Counted from the stretch's first letter, positions 49,494-62,130 are shown. The stretch: DNA of 64,000 nucleotides from Notamacropus eugenii (GCF_028372415.1 NC_092872.1:392110853-392174852); one strand, 5' to 3'. Numbers and translations: made by a program. The notes: a model not told the origin generated them from the sequence alone.

Positions 49494-50056
49494 ATTTTTC
49501 TTTTTACTTGAGTGTTTATTAGGTAATGGTTATAGAAAGCTATCAGTTGGGCTTAATTTTGAAAGAACCTAGAGATATTTTTAGTTCTGAATTTCCTCCA
49601 CCTCTCTCCCTTGCCGCCTTCCCAAGCTGGCATGCAATCTGTCAGAGGTTCTACATATACATGCTTATTAAACACATTTTCATATTAGTTATGTTGTAAA
49701 GAAGAATTAGAATAAATGGGAGAAATCATGAGAAAGAAAAACAAAACTAAACAAAACAAACAAACCAAAAGAGAGAGCAAATAGTATGCTTCAGTCTGCA
49801 TCCAGACTGAAGTTCTTTCTCTTGATGTGAATAATATTTTCCATCACGAATCTTTTAGAGTTGTCTTAGATCCTTGCATTATTGAGAAGAGCTGTCTATC
49901 AAAGTTAGTAATTGCACAATGTGGTTGTTACTGTGTACACTGTCCTCTTGTTTCTGGTCATTTCACTCAACAGCAGTTCATATCAGTCTTTCCAGAATTT
50001 TCTGAAGTCCACCTGCTCATCATTTTTTATAGCACAGCATCCCATTACAATCATTA
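49494..50056 (-). mobile_element. 5'-truncated L1 with target-site duplication
   Basis: Minus-strand L1 3' UTR and ORF2 end, flanked by TAATAGGTAAC at 49483-49493 and 50057-50067 (11 bp, perfect). A clean example of an L1-type insertion. Confidence 0.85.
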
Positions 50057-50204
50057 TAATAGGTAACTCTTAAAGAATGTTAGCTGAAGAAGGGGTGCCA
50101 AACTGCAATGATAGAATTTCTTCAAATGAATGTAATTGTAATTCTGATCCTATCGATATGTTTTGAATAGTTATTTATATTTTTTTAAAAAATATCCTCC
50201 ATTT

Positions 50205-50300
50205 ACTCAATTGTATCTTAGTCTACTCCAGGGAAGGGATAATATTTCATAAATCTCACACATCTATCACCATGTCTTAAATATAGTCAGTAGTTTGTTC
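50205..50300 (+). repeat. L2 LINE 3' end
   Basis: 'ccagggaagggataatattt', then 'catgtcttaaatatagtcag'. Diverged. Confidence 0.4.
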
Positions 50301-50302
50301 TT

Positions 50303-50578
50303 ATTGTTCAGTCATTTTTTTATGTGTGTCTGACTCTTTCTAACGCCATTTGGAGTTTTCTTGGCAAATATATGGAATGGTTTGCCATTTCCTTCTCCAG
50401 CTCACTTTACAGATGCGGAAACTGAGGCAAACGGTTAAGTGAAATGCTAAGGGTCACTTGGTAAGTGACTGAGGAGAGCTAGTAAGTATCTTAAGCTGGA
50501 TTTGAACTCAGGAAGATAGGTCTTCCTGACTCCAAGCTGAGAACTCTATCTATTGAGCCACTTCACTGTCAATAGTAG
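50303..50578 (-). repeat. MAR1-like SINE
   Basis: Reads on plus as 'ttgttcagtcattttt', 'tggagttttcttggcaaa', 'ccatttccttctccagctca', 'gaaactgaggcaaac', 'tggatttgaactcaggaaga', ending in the inverted tRNA-like head 'attgagccacttcactgtc'. Confidence 0.8.
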
Positions 50579-51265
50579 TTAAAGAATGACAATCTTTGTT
50601 TTTATTATTGGCTTAAATTATTTAGCTCTTTCAGGATAAATTAATTTTGGAAATGTTTGTCTTATTTTTTTCTTTTCATAAACACATATAAAGTGATTTG
50701 TAATTTATGGGTCTTATTCATGGTATTTCAGCTGTCAGAGTATGGTTTCTGAGTAATTGAACACACACACACGTACACACACATACACACCCCTAGTACA
50801 GTTTTCTGCAAGTAAAATTAAAATTTTGCATCTAGTTATCCCAGCCTGGTCTTTGTCCATTATTGTGAGTTCCTTTGGGAGTTTCCTTAGTATCTTCTAT
50901 ATCTTTGCCAACATGATGCACATGATTGAAGAAGTTCAGAAAAATTCAGATAACTGTGTAATATATTGAAGTATTATTTTGTCATTAGAACTCTCAGGGA
51001 GACATGGCCCTTTAATAATAACTTATGTCTGCATGACATGAACATCTGATATCTTAATCCCCTCTCTGGATTTGAGTTAAATGCTGGAATCTTCATATCT
51101 ACACAATGTGAGTAATCTGATGTACAGGGATACTTGAAATGTCTTTGAAAGATCACAAGTTGTCAAGTTCAACTCCTCTCTACCATGTGGTAGGATAAAG
51201 AACAATGGGTTTGGAATATGATTTGTATTCCATTACTTTTCATTTCATTTCATTTCCTACGTATA

Positions 51266-51267
<2 letters not shown>
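50579..51267. other. Unassigned DNA with a short CA-rich run
   Basis: A CA-rich stretch lies near 50760-50790. No gene recognised. Confidence 0.5.
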
Positions 51268-51318
<51 letters not shown>

Positions 51319-51366
51319 CACACACACATATCACACACACACACACACACACACACGCACAAACAC
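51268..51366 (+). repeat. Compound CA/TA microsatellite
   Basis: CA run, TA run, then CA run with small interruptions. The threonine-histidine frames across it are artefacts. Confidence 0.95.
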
Positions 51367-51379
51367 AATTATTCTCCCC

Positions 51380-51480
51380 TTAGAAAAATGTATGCTTCTT
51401 TAGGGAGGGAATCATACATTTGTGGTTTTTTCCCTCCAGAGCACTTAGCATAAATGTAAGTACCTAATAAATGTTTTTTT
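51380..51480 (+). repeat. L2 LINE 3' end
   Basis: 'ctccagagcacttagcataa' then 'aagtacctaataaatg', the L2 terminus. Confidence 0.55.
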
Positions 51481-51484
51481 GATT

Positions 51485-51620
51485 CACATAATTCACTGGG
51501 CCTTAGTTTTCCCATTTTTCAAACAAGAGGGTTGAATAAGATCATTTCTAAGATATGATCCAAGTTTAAATGTGTGATACTACATCCTGTGTATTTTATA
51601 TTCCATTGACTTTTGTCCTC
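51485..51620 (+). repeat. MIR fragment
   Basis: 'actgggccttagttttccca' followed by 'agagggttgaataagatcat'. Confidence 0.6.
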
Positions 51621-52084
51621 ACTGCTGGTTCACTCCACTGTGGGTAGGCGTTTTTTTGATACAAAATACTTAGAGGGAATTATATTTTTCAAATGTCATA
51701 AATTATACGTGTTCTTTTAGAAATTAGCAACATTACATATATTTTTTACATCAGTAAAACACATAACATTTAATAAACTTTGACACAGACATATTTTGCT
51801 TATATAAGTTTTTCAATCATCAGATGTTGGCAGTCATTTAAAGATGACATTCTAAATGTTCATTACTCAGAATTCTGTGAATGCAGTTCGGGTACATAGA
51901 AGGTATAGCGTCCCTGCATGTCACTTTGTCAAGAAACTTGTGACGCTAGATGTTTCAACCAAGCTGGTTGTCAGGAGTGTAGTCAATCATTTCTTCTAGC
52001 ATTAGATTCTAAGAAACGCAGGTCTTGATAAGAGGAGTACAGAAAGGCAGAGGAGATAGTTCTGTCCTCAAATAGTCACCTTAG
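51621..52084. other. Unassigned DNA
   Basis: No gene or clear repeat recognised. Confidence 0.5.
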
Positions 52085-52290
52085 CATGTTAAATCCTGAT
52101 TCAGATAATATCCGTGTCATCCTGGACAAATCACCACTGTCAAACTAGGTTTTCTCAACTGTAAAATGGGGATAATAATAATATATACTTCTCAGAGCTA
52201 TTGTGAGGATCAAGTAAGATAATATTTGTAAATCACTCATTACCATGCCGACCATATATTAGACACTTAATAAATGTGTTTGTTTGTTTC
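52085..52290 (+). repeat. MIR/CORE SINE
   Basis: 'caactgtaaaatggggataa', 'ctattgtgaggatcaagtaa' and 'gacacttaataaatg' in the right order. Confidence 0.7.
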
Positions 52291-53999
52291 CTTTCTTATT
52301 TTCCTTTTCTTTTCTTCTGTCTTTCCTCCATTCTATTCAATCTATGTTATAATGTGTAGTTCTTCATTTGTTTTGCAGATTCCACTCCACTTACAATTTT
52401 TTGTTTCTTTGTGGTGTTCCAAATGCCTGGAATATATTTCCTAATCTAGCCTCTCAACTTTGAGATTGGTGTTAGAAATTTGAATTTCACTTGCTTTAAA
52501 AAATTAGATATTTATTTAGAAACAATTGGAGTAAAATATTGTACTTGCTTAATAGTTATTTGATTTAAATTAATTTATTTCAAAGCATAAGCTATCATAA
52601 CACTGAAGTGGAATAACAAGTTTGTGGAATCTTTCTACAGAGCAATATGACAGTAAGTATACAGTAAAGGTTAAAAAATAATCATATGCTCTGACCAGAA
52701 AATTCATTTGTTGGCAATATGCCTCTACAATATTACCAAAAAACAACACTTCCAAATAAACATGTTGTCTATTTGTTGCTCCTTTTTTCCCCAGCATGAA
52801 GCAGGATTCATTCTTCAAGGTGATTCTTTGATCTTTCTGTAAGCTCAGTAATGAGGGACATTGAAGCAGGAGCCTAAGTAGTTATGAAATGAACCATTTC
52901 TTTATGACATGAACAGTGAATTTTTCTCTCTGTCTTCAAGATTTAAAATCATTATAGTTGAATCACTGGGTGTAATTACAGTCATTTCATAGGCATATTG
53001 TGAAAATAAATGAGCTCCTTAGAAGAGAAATTTACTTTGTACTCACCATTTCACTAAACACTATAATGTGTTGGGAAATGGGTAGATTCTAAATGTCACA
53101 GAAATTGTTTTCATTTTAAGGATAAAAAAAAAAAACAAACTGAAGCACACGAGAGTTCCTTACTGTCTCACTTAAGAAGCTAGCATCAAAATCACAATAT
53201 AATAGGACTGTAATGTATTAGTTCTACTGGACAAGTGGTCAGCACAATGGCCAGTGATGATGTAGAATTCACGGTTTGGTACTGGAGTGGTGAAAAACCA
53301 TGGGATCATTATAATGACATTTTCGAACATTAATATTAGAGTGTGTGTATGTAAATATTTAAAGAGGAGGAAGAGTAGCAGAATTAATTATTATTATTTT
53401 TTTGTCTTTAGACATTGTGGATTGTTCGCAGAATAAGACCTGTGTTAGCTTTTGGGGAATTTGGAAGAGTATATTTTAACTCTCTGAAGTTCTGAGGAGA
53501 AACTTACCTGAATTAAGTGTGATTTTGTGTCTCTTCCCTAATTCACTAACTTCATATGAAGCAATAATTACTGAATGTCGCTATCTGTCTCTTCCTCAAG
53601 TTCTTTATACGCAGTGGTAGCCTTTTAACCTTCCTCGTGGTGAAGGATGAATTTTCTGATCTGGTCTGAGTCTATGGTGCCCTATCATCTATTGTATTTT
53701 TGATATACCAGTATTATACTATCCCATTATCTTACAGATATATTTGAGATGAAATCCAGATGTCATAATAATATTGGGGCACAAAATTCCCTCATTCTTT
53801 CATCACTTTGGTATACCTCATGGAGGTAACTCACAGGAATATGGTATAGTCTATAACCAAAAATATTGAATCATTTAATTCATGCCACACTGTTGCCTCT
53901 CTAATGTTATATGTTGTGGTAACCCAAGCCATGAGTGAATATGATACTCTAAGGCTGTTCAACTTTAAAGAACTGCAGAAGCATACTGGTTTTTCTTAT
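52291..53999. other. Unassigned single-copy DNA
   Basis: About 1.7 kb. A weak antisense MIR-like piece may lie at 53130-53200. No coding signal or regulatory element could be supported. Confidence 0.5.
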
Positions 54000-54590
54000 T
54001 CAATTCAATGAAAATTCACAAATATTTATTAAATGACTACTACTTTCAAGGCATTGTACTAGTTTTCAGAGATGCAAAGGGGAAAAAACAACTTTGATCT
54101 TAACTAGATAGAATACATACACATATGACTAAATGTAAAATAATTTAATAAAGGAAAGAGCATGAATAATTGAGTGATGAAGAAAGATTAAGGAAAGTCG
54201 ATGTCAACTGAGCTGGACCTTAAGGGAAAAATAAGTGCTGTAAGACATGGGGTTAAGGATGGGCTGCATTCCTAACATGAAGGACAACCTATATAAAGAC
54301 ATAGATATGGGAGGTGGAATTGCACGAAAAATAATTAGTAAGACTATTGGAGTAGAACAAATAATAACAAGGAAGTCTGAATAGATGAGTTGGGTCCATA
54401 ATGAAGACAGCTTCAGATATCAGGCTGTGAAATTCCTATTTTGTCAATAGTGAATAAGGGAAATAGGCAATAGGGCACCAGCGAACATTTTTGAGTAGAA
54501 GAATGATTTTTAATTTGAGAGCAGTATTGAATGAGGAAAACATCAAGGAGATTCAAGATATGAGAAAACTAGGAAATGAACTGATTTTGG
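54000..54590 (-). repeat. L2 LINE, antisense, long fragment
   Basis: Begins with the antisense terminus ('aaatatttattaaatgacta') and continues into the upstream L2 text ('actgagctggaccttaaggg', then 'gacatagatatgggaggtg'). Confidence 0.6.
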
Positions 54591-54760
54591 ATACAGAGTA
54601 CCTGTTTTGGATCTTTCATATGTGCAAGACTCTGCAATTCTCTATGCATCAGTTTATTTGTCTGTAAAATGAGGGACTTGAAGTGTGTTATAACTAGGGC
54701 AGCTAAGATCACTGAGCTCTAAACCCTATGGTTCCTCAGGTCTAGGGCTCTAGCTCATAA
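54591..54760 (+). repeat. MIR fragment
   Basis: 'tctgtaaaatgagggacttg' then 'ggttcctcaggtctagggct'. Confidence 0.55.
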
Positions 54761-54984
54761 TTTAACATTGTAAGAAAATGGGGTTATAGTTTTCTTTACA
54801 TTTCTTTATAGGCATTGATTAATGTTAATGTCCTTTAAAAATGGGATTTAGATGGGGGGGGGGCACAAGGGAAACTAACTTAGTTGGCCTCTTTCTCAGT
54901 CAATCTTCTCTCTTGCACATTTCAGTGCCCTAGGCTGTGGATTTCCTATGACCCAATTTCTGTACAAGCACATATACAAAGCAA

Positions 54985-55185
54985 TGCTTTGCTGGTGGTG
55001 TAGTGAGCAGAGGTCTGGGCATGGAGTAGGGAAGACCTAAGTTCAAATTTGGCCTTGGATACATGATAACTGTGTGACCTTAAGCAAGTCATTTTATTTC
55101 TGGTTGCCTCAGTTTATTCAACTGTAAAATGAAGAAAACAACACCTACCTTCCAGGGTTGTTGGGGGATCAAATAACATATAATT
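54985..55185 (+). repeat. CORE SINE
   Basis: 'gaagacctaagttcaaattt', 'aactgtgtgaccttaagcaa', 'ctgtaaaatgaagaaaac', 'ccagggttgttgggggatca'. Confidence 0.75.
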
Positions 55186-55438
55186 TTGCTGTTGTTGTTC
55201 AGTCATTTCAGTCATGTCCAACCCTTTATGTCCCTGTTTGGAGTTTTCTTGGCAAAGATACTGGAGTGATTTGCCATTTTCTTCTCTAGCTCATTTTGCA
55301 GATGAAGAAACTGAGGCAAATGGGTTTGGGTGGCTTACTCAGGGTCACACAGCTTGCGGATGTCTGACACTGGATGATGAAGATGAGTCTTCCTGATTTC
55401 AGGTCCACCACTCTTATCCACTGAGCCACCTAGCTTAC
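55186..55438 (-). repeat. MAR1-like SINE
   Basis: Reads on plus from 'tgttgttcagtcatttcagt catgtcc' to 'tatccactgagccacctagc', i.e. a near full-length inverted copy of the family at 50303 and 62352. Confidence 0.85.
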
Positions 55439-55600
55439 CCCTTAGTAAGCATTTACTATATGCCAAATATTGTGCTGGGATGCAAATATGACAGTGAGAT
55501 AGTCCCTACTATCTAGGAGTTTATATACTATTAGGGAGAGACATGTATGTGGAAGTAAAGCCTAGGGAGGGGAGTTTTTATGCAGGAAATCAAGGAGTTG
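55438..55600 (-). repeat. L2 LINE 3' end, inverted
   Basis: 'agcatttactatatgccaaa tattgtgctggg' is an antisense L2 terminus. Confidence 0.65.
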
Positions 55601-55669
55601 GTGAGTGGAGTCATTGATTGGGGAGTGGATTGACATGCCCTTTCCAGTAACATCAGTAGTTTTGATGGC

Positions 55670-55895
55670 CCTTCTTAGGTAGGTGACACAGTGGATGGAG
55701 TACTAGGCCTGGAGTCAGGACGACCTGCGTTCAGATTCAGACTCAGACACTTGGAACTGCATGACACCTTTGTCTGCCTCAGGCTCCTCTTCTGTAAAAT
55801 GGAGTTAATAACAGCACCTATCTCCCAGGGTTCCTTGGGGCTCAAGTGATATAATATTTGCGAAGTGTTTGGTGGGTGCTAAATAGATTCTTGTT
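55670..55895 (+). repeat. CORE/tRNA-headed SINE
   Basis: 'tgacacagtggatggagtac', 'ggagtcaggacgacctgcgt', 'cttctgtaaaatggagttaa', 'aagtgtttggtgggtgct'. Confidence 0.75.
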
Positions 55896-55934
55896 CCCTT
55901 CTCTGGCCCTTAACTTTTTCCAACAGGAACAGAT

Positions 55935-56530
55935 TTTTTCCCAGGAAAATGATAAATGTTGGAGAAGAGGTAGGGAAATTGGAGAAGTAATGCATTGTAG
56001 GTGGAATTGTGAATTGTTCCTACCATTCTGGAGAGTATTTTAGGACTATGCACAAAGGGCTAAAAATGTCTATGTCCTTTGACCAAGTAATGTTATTTCT
56101 AGGTCTGTATCCCAAAGAGATCATACAAATGGGAAAAAGCCCCACATAAACAAAAATATTTATAGCAACTCTTTTTGCGGTGGTGAAGAATTGGAAATTG
56201 AGGGAATGCTCATCACTTGGGGAAAGGCTGAACAAGTTGTGGTACATGAATGTAATGGAATACTATTGTGCTATAAGAAATGAAAAACACACAGACTTCA
56301 GAAAAAACCTGGAAAGACTTACATAAACTGATTCTGAGTCAAAGCACCAGAATGAGGAGACATTGAACACAATAACAACCACAATGTGTAATGACTAACT
56401 TTGATGGACTTATTACTTCTTAGCAACGCAAGGATCTAAGACAACTCCAAAAAAACTCGTGATGGAAAATGCTATCCACATCCAGAAAAAGAGCTAGGGA
56501 ATCTGAATGCAGATGGAAGCATATTGTTTG

Positions 56531-56604
<74 letters not shown>

Positions 56605-56730
56605 TTCTCCTGGATTCTCCCATTGGTTCTAATTCTTCTTTACATATTACATACTGTCTTGGGGTGGAAAGAGGTTTGGAATCTTATAGAAGTAAATTTT
56701 GAAAATATCTTTTTTTAAAAAAGGAAAGAA
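55935..56730 (+). mobile_element. 5'-truncated L1 3' end
   Basis: The ORF2 C-terminus (NDKCWRRGREIGEVMHCRWN, keeping most of the cysteine motif; then QEV/PKEII-like text) is followed by a 3' UTR with a large CT microsatellite and an A/T-rich tail near 56725. Broken frames. Confidence 0.75.
56533..56602 (+). repeat. CT microsatellite, about 35 units
   Basis: A long CT run inside the L1 3' UTR. The SLSLSL and REREREs frames are artefacts. Confidence 0.97.
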
Positions 56731-58179
56731 TCCTTTCTTTTTCAAATAAAAAATGGAACTTAGATAGGAAATGACAAACACTTTTACCAGTTTATCAGAC
56801 TGAAATGTAAGGATAAGTTGTAAATAAATCTAGAATTAAAGAACTATTAATACTATAAGGACTATTTCAAAAGGATTTAAACTACTCTTTCAATACTAAA
56901 CACTTAAGCCGTTGCTTATTTGGAGTTATTTATCACTCAGCATCTCCCTATTATTTCCTTTACACAAGTCTAACAATTAACTGATTCTTTGTTCTGAGAG
57001 ATATTTATCTTGCTTCAAAGGGGTCATATTTGAGCCTCGTGTTTAGGATTAACCATGGAGAATATAGCTGATGAGTTTTATCTCAACATACTTAATTCTG
57101 AAGGATTGAATTAGTGCACTAGCTAACTGAAACTTTTCAAAATCATCTCATTCATCTTCATGGTATTATGGGCCATTTAAGAAGCCTGGAAATCAATGCT
57201 TTTATAATATCTAAGTAAAAGGCAAACTGAAGGTAAAGTAGATAGATTAATTTCGTGTGTGATTGCTTGTAAAATGATTGGTTAGAGGATAGAGTCTCAT
57301 AAATCCACGGAAGTTGAAGACAACAAAGTGCTTATTTGATTGCAGCTGAGTATCTTTCCACAAAATATTTAATAGCAAATGGAGGTAGCCATTTTTTACA
57401 TTATTATCTCACCAAATTAAATAATATATTTTCCCTTGCAGACTTCACTCTGTTCAGTTTAAAACTGAACACTTCATTCACAAGTGAAATATTGATTGTG
57501 TCTGGATTGCGATTGTGCTTTTCCCACAGTCACTGATTACAAAGATACTAGAAATATTGACGGATCTGTTCTTATTTGTAGGACCAATTTCTTAGGTTAA
57601 GTTGTTAACAAACTTTATAATTTTCCTTCTATTTCTTAACTTCTGGGGACAATTTATTTTTAAGACTTAGGGACTTTCAGGTCTTCTTTAAAGCCTTGTA
57701 ATTTAATTCACTAACTGCAGCAAAGTGTTTCTTTTAGGACAGAATTTCTATCAAAATGCAAACAAAAACCACACTACTTCCTTAGGATAGTTTTTGATTT
57801 GAGGGAGGATATTGGAATTCTGTGGAGGGTAGGTAAGGGAGAGAAAAGGACGGCATTCTTTAAGGTTTGAAAAACATTTTTCCTATGTTATTCATATATC
57901 AGTGTCTGCTGAGTTAAATTTACTGAGTGCTACGTGAGCTCTTAATATCTTTTTACTTATCTTAAATTTCCACTCCAGCTTAAGCTCTTTTGTGTTAACT
58001 TTTCCTGTTTATAGATCATTCTCTTTAGCAAACAAAAGATTTGATCATAATTAATAAGTTAACTGAGATTTACAATCTATATTCATTTATATTTACATTA
58101 GATGTAATCTGCCTCTCCCACATATACCTGAAGAATCTGAATACCTATTAAAAATCAGCACCAATACCAAATAAATTAT
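56731..58179. other. Unassigned single-copy DNA
   Basis: About 1.45 kb without a recognised repeat or coding signal. A 66-residue frame at 57336 shows no domain. Confidence 0.5.
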
Positions 58180-58746
58180 TCTCTTAGTTATTATCACTTT
58201 CCTCTATATTAGGTCATAGAAGTGTTCATTGCTACTCTGAAGCTTTCCATTTTATCATATCTTATGACACAATAATTGATTACACAAACATACTAGAGTT
58301 TCTTTAGCCCTTCTCAAATAAAAGGACACCCTCTTCCCAGCGCTTTTAATTTAACCATTTTGGCCACTATGAAAATGATAGCAATAAAACGTTTCTAATA
58401 TTCAGTTGTTTTTCACTTGTATCTGACTCTTCATGACCCCACTTGAAGTTTGCTCTCCAAAGATACTGGAGTTGGTTTTCTTTTCCTTCTTCAGTCATGA
58501 GGAAACTGAGGAAAGCAATATGAAGTGAGTTGCCCAGAGTCACATAGATAGTCAGTGTCTGAATCCTGATTTCAACTCAGGAAGATGAATATTCCTGACC
58601 CCTGGTACTCTATTCACTGTTGCTACTACTGATATAGCAAGATCAAAATGAATGAACAGCTTAAAACCTTTGGAGGTTGATTTATAAAATACTTAAGAGA
58701 ATGGCTGGTCCAATTCACATCAACAGCAGAAGTGTACCAATATGCT
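58180..58746 (-). mobile_element. Old L1, left part, interrupted by a SINE
   Basis: Diverged minus-strand ORF2 C-terminal region ('gctttccattttatcatatc', 'ggacaccctcttcccagcgc', then after the SINE 'gaatggctggtccaattcac'). It continues beyond 59384. Confidence 0.55.
58405..58628 (-). repeat. MAR1-like SINE in L1
   Basis: Reads on plus 'ttcagttgtttttcacttgt atctgactcttcatgacccc' through 'caactcaggaagatgaatat'. Confidence 0.75.
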
Positions 58747-58748
58747 AA

Positions 58749-58779
<31 letters not shown>

Positions 58780-58825
58780 GTATATATATACACATACATA
58801 CATACATATATACATACATACATAG
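58747..58825 (+). repeat. TA and CATA microsatellite
   Basis: TA run followed by TACA/CATA units at the boundary between oppositely oriented L1 pieces. Confidence 0.95.
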
Positions 58826-59383
58826 AAAAAATGTGTAGTGGCCCCTTTTGTGTTGGAAAAGGCTGGAAATTGAGTGGATGTCAATTGATTAGGGAATAGT
58901 CAAGCAAGTTGTGGTATATGATTGTGAAGAAATGGTATTGTGCTATAAGAAATTATAAGAATGGTTTCAGGAAAAAAAATGGAAGGCTTATATGAACTGA
59001 TATAAAATGAAGGGAGCAGAGCCAGGGGAACATTGTAACACAGTAACAGCAATATTGTACTAATGATTAACTGTGAAAGACTTAGCCACTCTGATGATAC
59101 CAGACAAATTCAAAATACCCATGATAAAACATGCTATCCACCTCCAGGGGAATGAAGGAGATTGAGGCATATTTTTTCACGTTCTTCAGGTTTCTTACTT
59201 TTTATTGTTTATTTGGTTATGCAATGTGACTAATATGGTAATATGTTTTATATGACTTCACCTGCATAATGGGTATCATATTGTTTGCTTTCTCAATGGC
59301 TGTTGGAGGAGTGGCATGGAAGAAGAGAATTTGAAACTTAAACATTTTTTAAAAGAATGTTAAAAATAAATAAAAAAGAAAAC
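58826..59383 (+). mobile_element. L1 3' end inserted in the old L1
   Basis: ORF2 end ('tggtatatgattgtgaagaa', then 'agggagcagagccaggggaa') and 3' UTR ending 'aaagaatgttaaaaataaat aaaaaag'. The flanks are minus-strand L1. Confidence 0.75.
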
Positions 59384-59850
59384 CACCCATTTATGTCATT
59401 TTAACATTTTAATAACTTTAAATCACTTTCTAACATATCTTGATATGAGCCTTTCCTTAGAGAAAATGCTTGCAACTTTTTTCATTTTACACATTTCCTT
59501 TTTTAAGTTTACCTATACTTGTTAGTGTAAAAGATTTAATTTTCAGTAATCAAAATTATCCATTTTATTTTCTGTGGCATTTTCTATCATACGTTTAGTT
59601 TTGAAATCTTCCCTCATATGTAGATTCAATTGGTCACTTCTTTATTTCTCTTATAATTTGAGTATGATGTGACTTTTAAAATATGAGCCATTTGCATATT
59701 TGGTATTATAACTTTCTTTGGATATATCATTAGCTATTTTTCTAAGTGTAATTTTTGCTAGAATGTTGACAATTTCATCAAATTATCTGTCCTTTCTTCA
59801 GTAATTAAGAACTTTAGGTTCATTGAACTCTCTTCTACTATATTATTTCT
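59384..59850 (-). mobile_element. Old L1, right part
   Basis: Matches 28960-29170 in order ('aaaagatttaattttcagta atcaaaattatccatttta'). This continues the element at 58180-58746. Confidence 0.55.
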
Positions 59851-60999
59851 CAAGTTATAAAAGATTTGAATAGTACTACTTCAATATTTGTCCATTATCA
59901 TTGTCTAATCCACTCTCGTCAATTGTTCTACTTCTCCCCATCTTTCCCCAACATTGCCACCTTGAAAACAATCCAACATTCCTTTTCAGTTTTTATCCTC
60001 ACCATATTCAGTTCTTTCTGAATTTTTGTTTTCCTTATATTTCCTCTAGGGCTATGAATTCTTTATATTCATTCATATTTATTCTGTTTTATTCATTTCC
60101 TTTTAGCTTATGTAATATTCAAATACTTAAAAGACTGTTTTTTTTTAAATTTGGTTATAAAGATAACAGTCAGCCTATACATTATTTTCACCTCACTTAA
60201 AGCAAGTTTTAATATACTGTACTCTGGTACCTAAAACACGAGATAATAATTCCCTACTGGATCAATCTGTCGTAAACTTTCCATAATGTTTGAAAAAGTT
60301 TTTATTCAGTTTAGATAACTTTAAAAGTAATTGAATGGATTAGAGTGACATTGCATAGGAAGGGTTATCAAAAAGACTGAGAAAAGTTGGACATGACCTT
60401 TGAGTAATCTATACAATCTAAGGTTGTTAGAAACTGAGTGATTTGAGCAAGTGCTGCTCTAGGCTAGAACATTTTGAGTCGATTTCCTAAAAAAAATTCT
60501 AGCTTGTGAGAGATAAGAATCTTAACCTACTACCCCTTTTCATTTCCCAGAGAACAATCTCATGAACACCAGATGATAGGAGGATTGATAATTTTAAATA
60601 AACATTCCACTCTTCCTACTATTCTTGGAACAACTCTGTTTTAGGGACCAAGGACAGACTGGATAAGATAAAGAAAAGAAGAGTTGCTGCTCTACAAGGA
60701 GCCCAGCATAAAACACCATTGTACCGAATTGAAAATATTTTGGAGACTACAACAGAAAGTCTTTCAGGAGCTTGTACTTATCTTCCTCATTATATATACT
60801 CTATTCCTGAGTACACTTCTCCTAGACCCTATATACTGGACAAACTTTTCATGCTAGGCAATGCAAATAAATATCCCTATCCTTCTTGCATCAACTTTTT
60901 TGTATAAATACTAATTATAAACCATTTTTTAATAAGCCCTTTGAAATCCACCCTCTTAAAACACAAAATTTACGTGAGACGCTTTCTTTGATATTAAAT
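59851..60999. other. Unassigned single-copy DNA
   Basis: Short frames (for example 60719-60907) have no recognisable domain. Confidence 0.5.
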
Positions 61000-61180
61000 T
61001 AAATGGCTTAGTGGGTAAGATTCTATAGACAGAAATAACTGAATTCAAATCTGGTTGTGTAACACTGAACAAGTCACTAAACTTCTGCCTGTTTCAGTTT
61101 TCTAAACTATAAAATAGAGATTATAACAACACCTAACTACTACAAATCTTAGGAGAATCAACTGAATACTTTTAAATACG
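61000..61180 (+). repeat. Old tRNA-headed/CORE SINE
   Basis: 'tggcttagtgggtaagattc', 'tgaattcaaatctggttgtg', 'aactataaaatagagattat'. Confidence 0.6.
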
Positions 61181-61184
61181 AACT

Positions 61185-61575
61185 TTATTAAGTTTTATTT
61201 TCAGTTCTAAATTCTCTCCTCTAATGAGAAAGCAAGAAAAAATGCCGATATATATATACAAATAGGTAGATACATACATACCTACATAGATATAGGTATA
61301 GATTTGCATCAGTCATGTTCCAAGAAAAAAAAAAAGAAATGGAGAAAATATGCTTCAATATGCATTCTGAGTCCATCAGTTCTCTCTCCAGAAGTAGATA
61401 GTATGTTTCATCATGAGTCCTTCAGAATTGTGGTTGATCATTTTATTGATCAAAACTACAGACCTTGAGAGTTATTCATCCTCAAAATATTATTGTTATA
61501 TAAATAATTATTCTTATTTGGTTTACTTCATTTTGCTATGCTTCATAAAAGCATGCCTGTTTTCATGTCTATTGC
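61185..61575 (-). mobile_element. L1 3' UTR and ORF2 end, left part of an interrupted L1
   Basis: The tail near 61190 ('agttttattttcagttctaa') and 3' UTR lead to the ORF2 end near 61560, where the RPL23A pseudogene is inserted. It continues at 62131. Confidence 0.7.
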
Positions 61576-62130
61576 CCCTCCCTCCCCAAAAGGAAAAAAA
61601 AAAGCTCCTTTCTCATTTCTTTTTTATTTCCTGGAAAATTTTTATTTTAGGTAGAGTGGTACAGGTGGACACAGTTTATATGATTCCAATTTTGTTGGCA
61701 ATGTCTAAAGCATCATAGTCTGGAGCAAGCCAGATGTAGACCTTCTTGTCTCCCTCAGACTGGATCAGTGTGTTGACCTTTGCTACATTGATATCATGCA
61801 GTTACCTTACCTCTGATGCCCACAATGAAGACTAACATGTTGTTGTCCTCAATCTTCTTCAAAGCAGACTCAGTGGTCAAGGGAAACTAAATGATGGCAT
61901 AATTATCAAGTTGTTTCTCCAAGGGTCACTTTTCTGAGTTTAGGCTGCCTCCTCTTAGTGTCTCGAGTCTCCAGAAGGTGGGTGATGTTCAAATCTCCTT
62001 TTTGTGGCTGTGGACACTCTTCAATGCCTCCTTCTTGGCCTTCGGGGCCTTGGACTTGGCTTCTATCTTGGGTAGGTAGGGGGCAATGGTTTCCTTCTTT
62101 CCCTTTGGTGCTATCTTGGGGGCAAGGTCC
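61576..62130 (-). pseudogene. RPL23A: RPL23A processed pseudogene
   Basis: The parent is a large-subunit ribosomal protein (uL23, 156 residues). On the minus strand it opens [15 protein letters not shown], continues [20 protein letters not shown] and ends [20 protein letters not shown] then [17 protein letters not shown] before TAA at 61678-61676. AATAAA lies in the short 3' UTR near 61650. The middle is broken by a TGA after HSHKKEI, further frameshifts and a deletion around the KANKHQIKQAV segment. No introns. Likely duplications TTCATGTCTATTGC (61562-61575) and TTCATCATTTATTAC (62131-62145) flank it. It sits inside an L1 in the same orientation. Confidence 0.92.

Noticed and set aside
51205-51453. 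Threonine-histidine repeat frames
   Set aside because: Translations of the CA/TA microsatellite.
56420-56718. Serine-leucine and arginine-glutamate repeat frames
   Set aside because: Translations of the CT microsatellite in the L1 3' UTR.
60719-60907. 62-residue frame after an ATG
   Set aside because: No domain, no neighbouring exon signals and no conservation that can be judged from one sequence.
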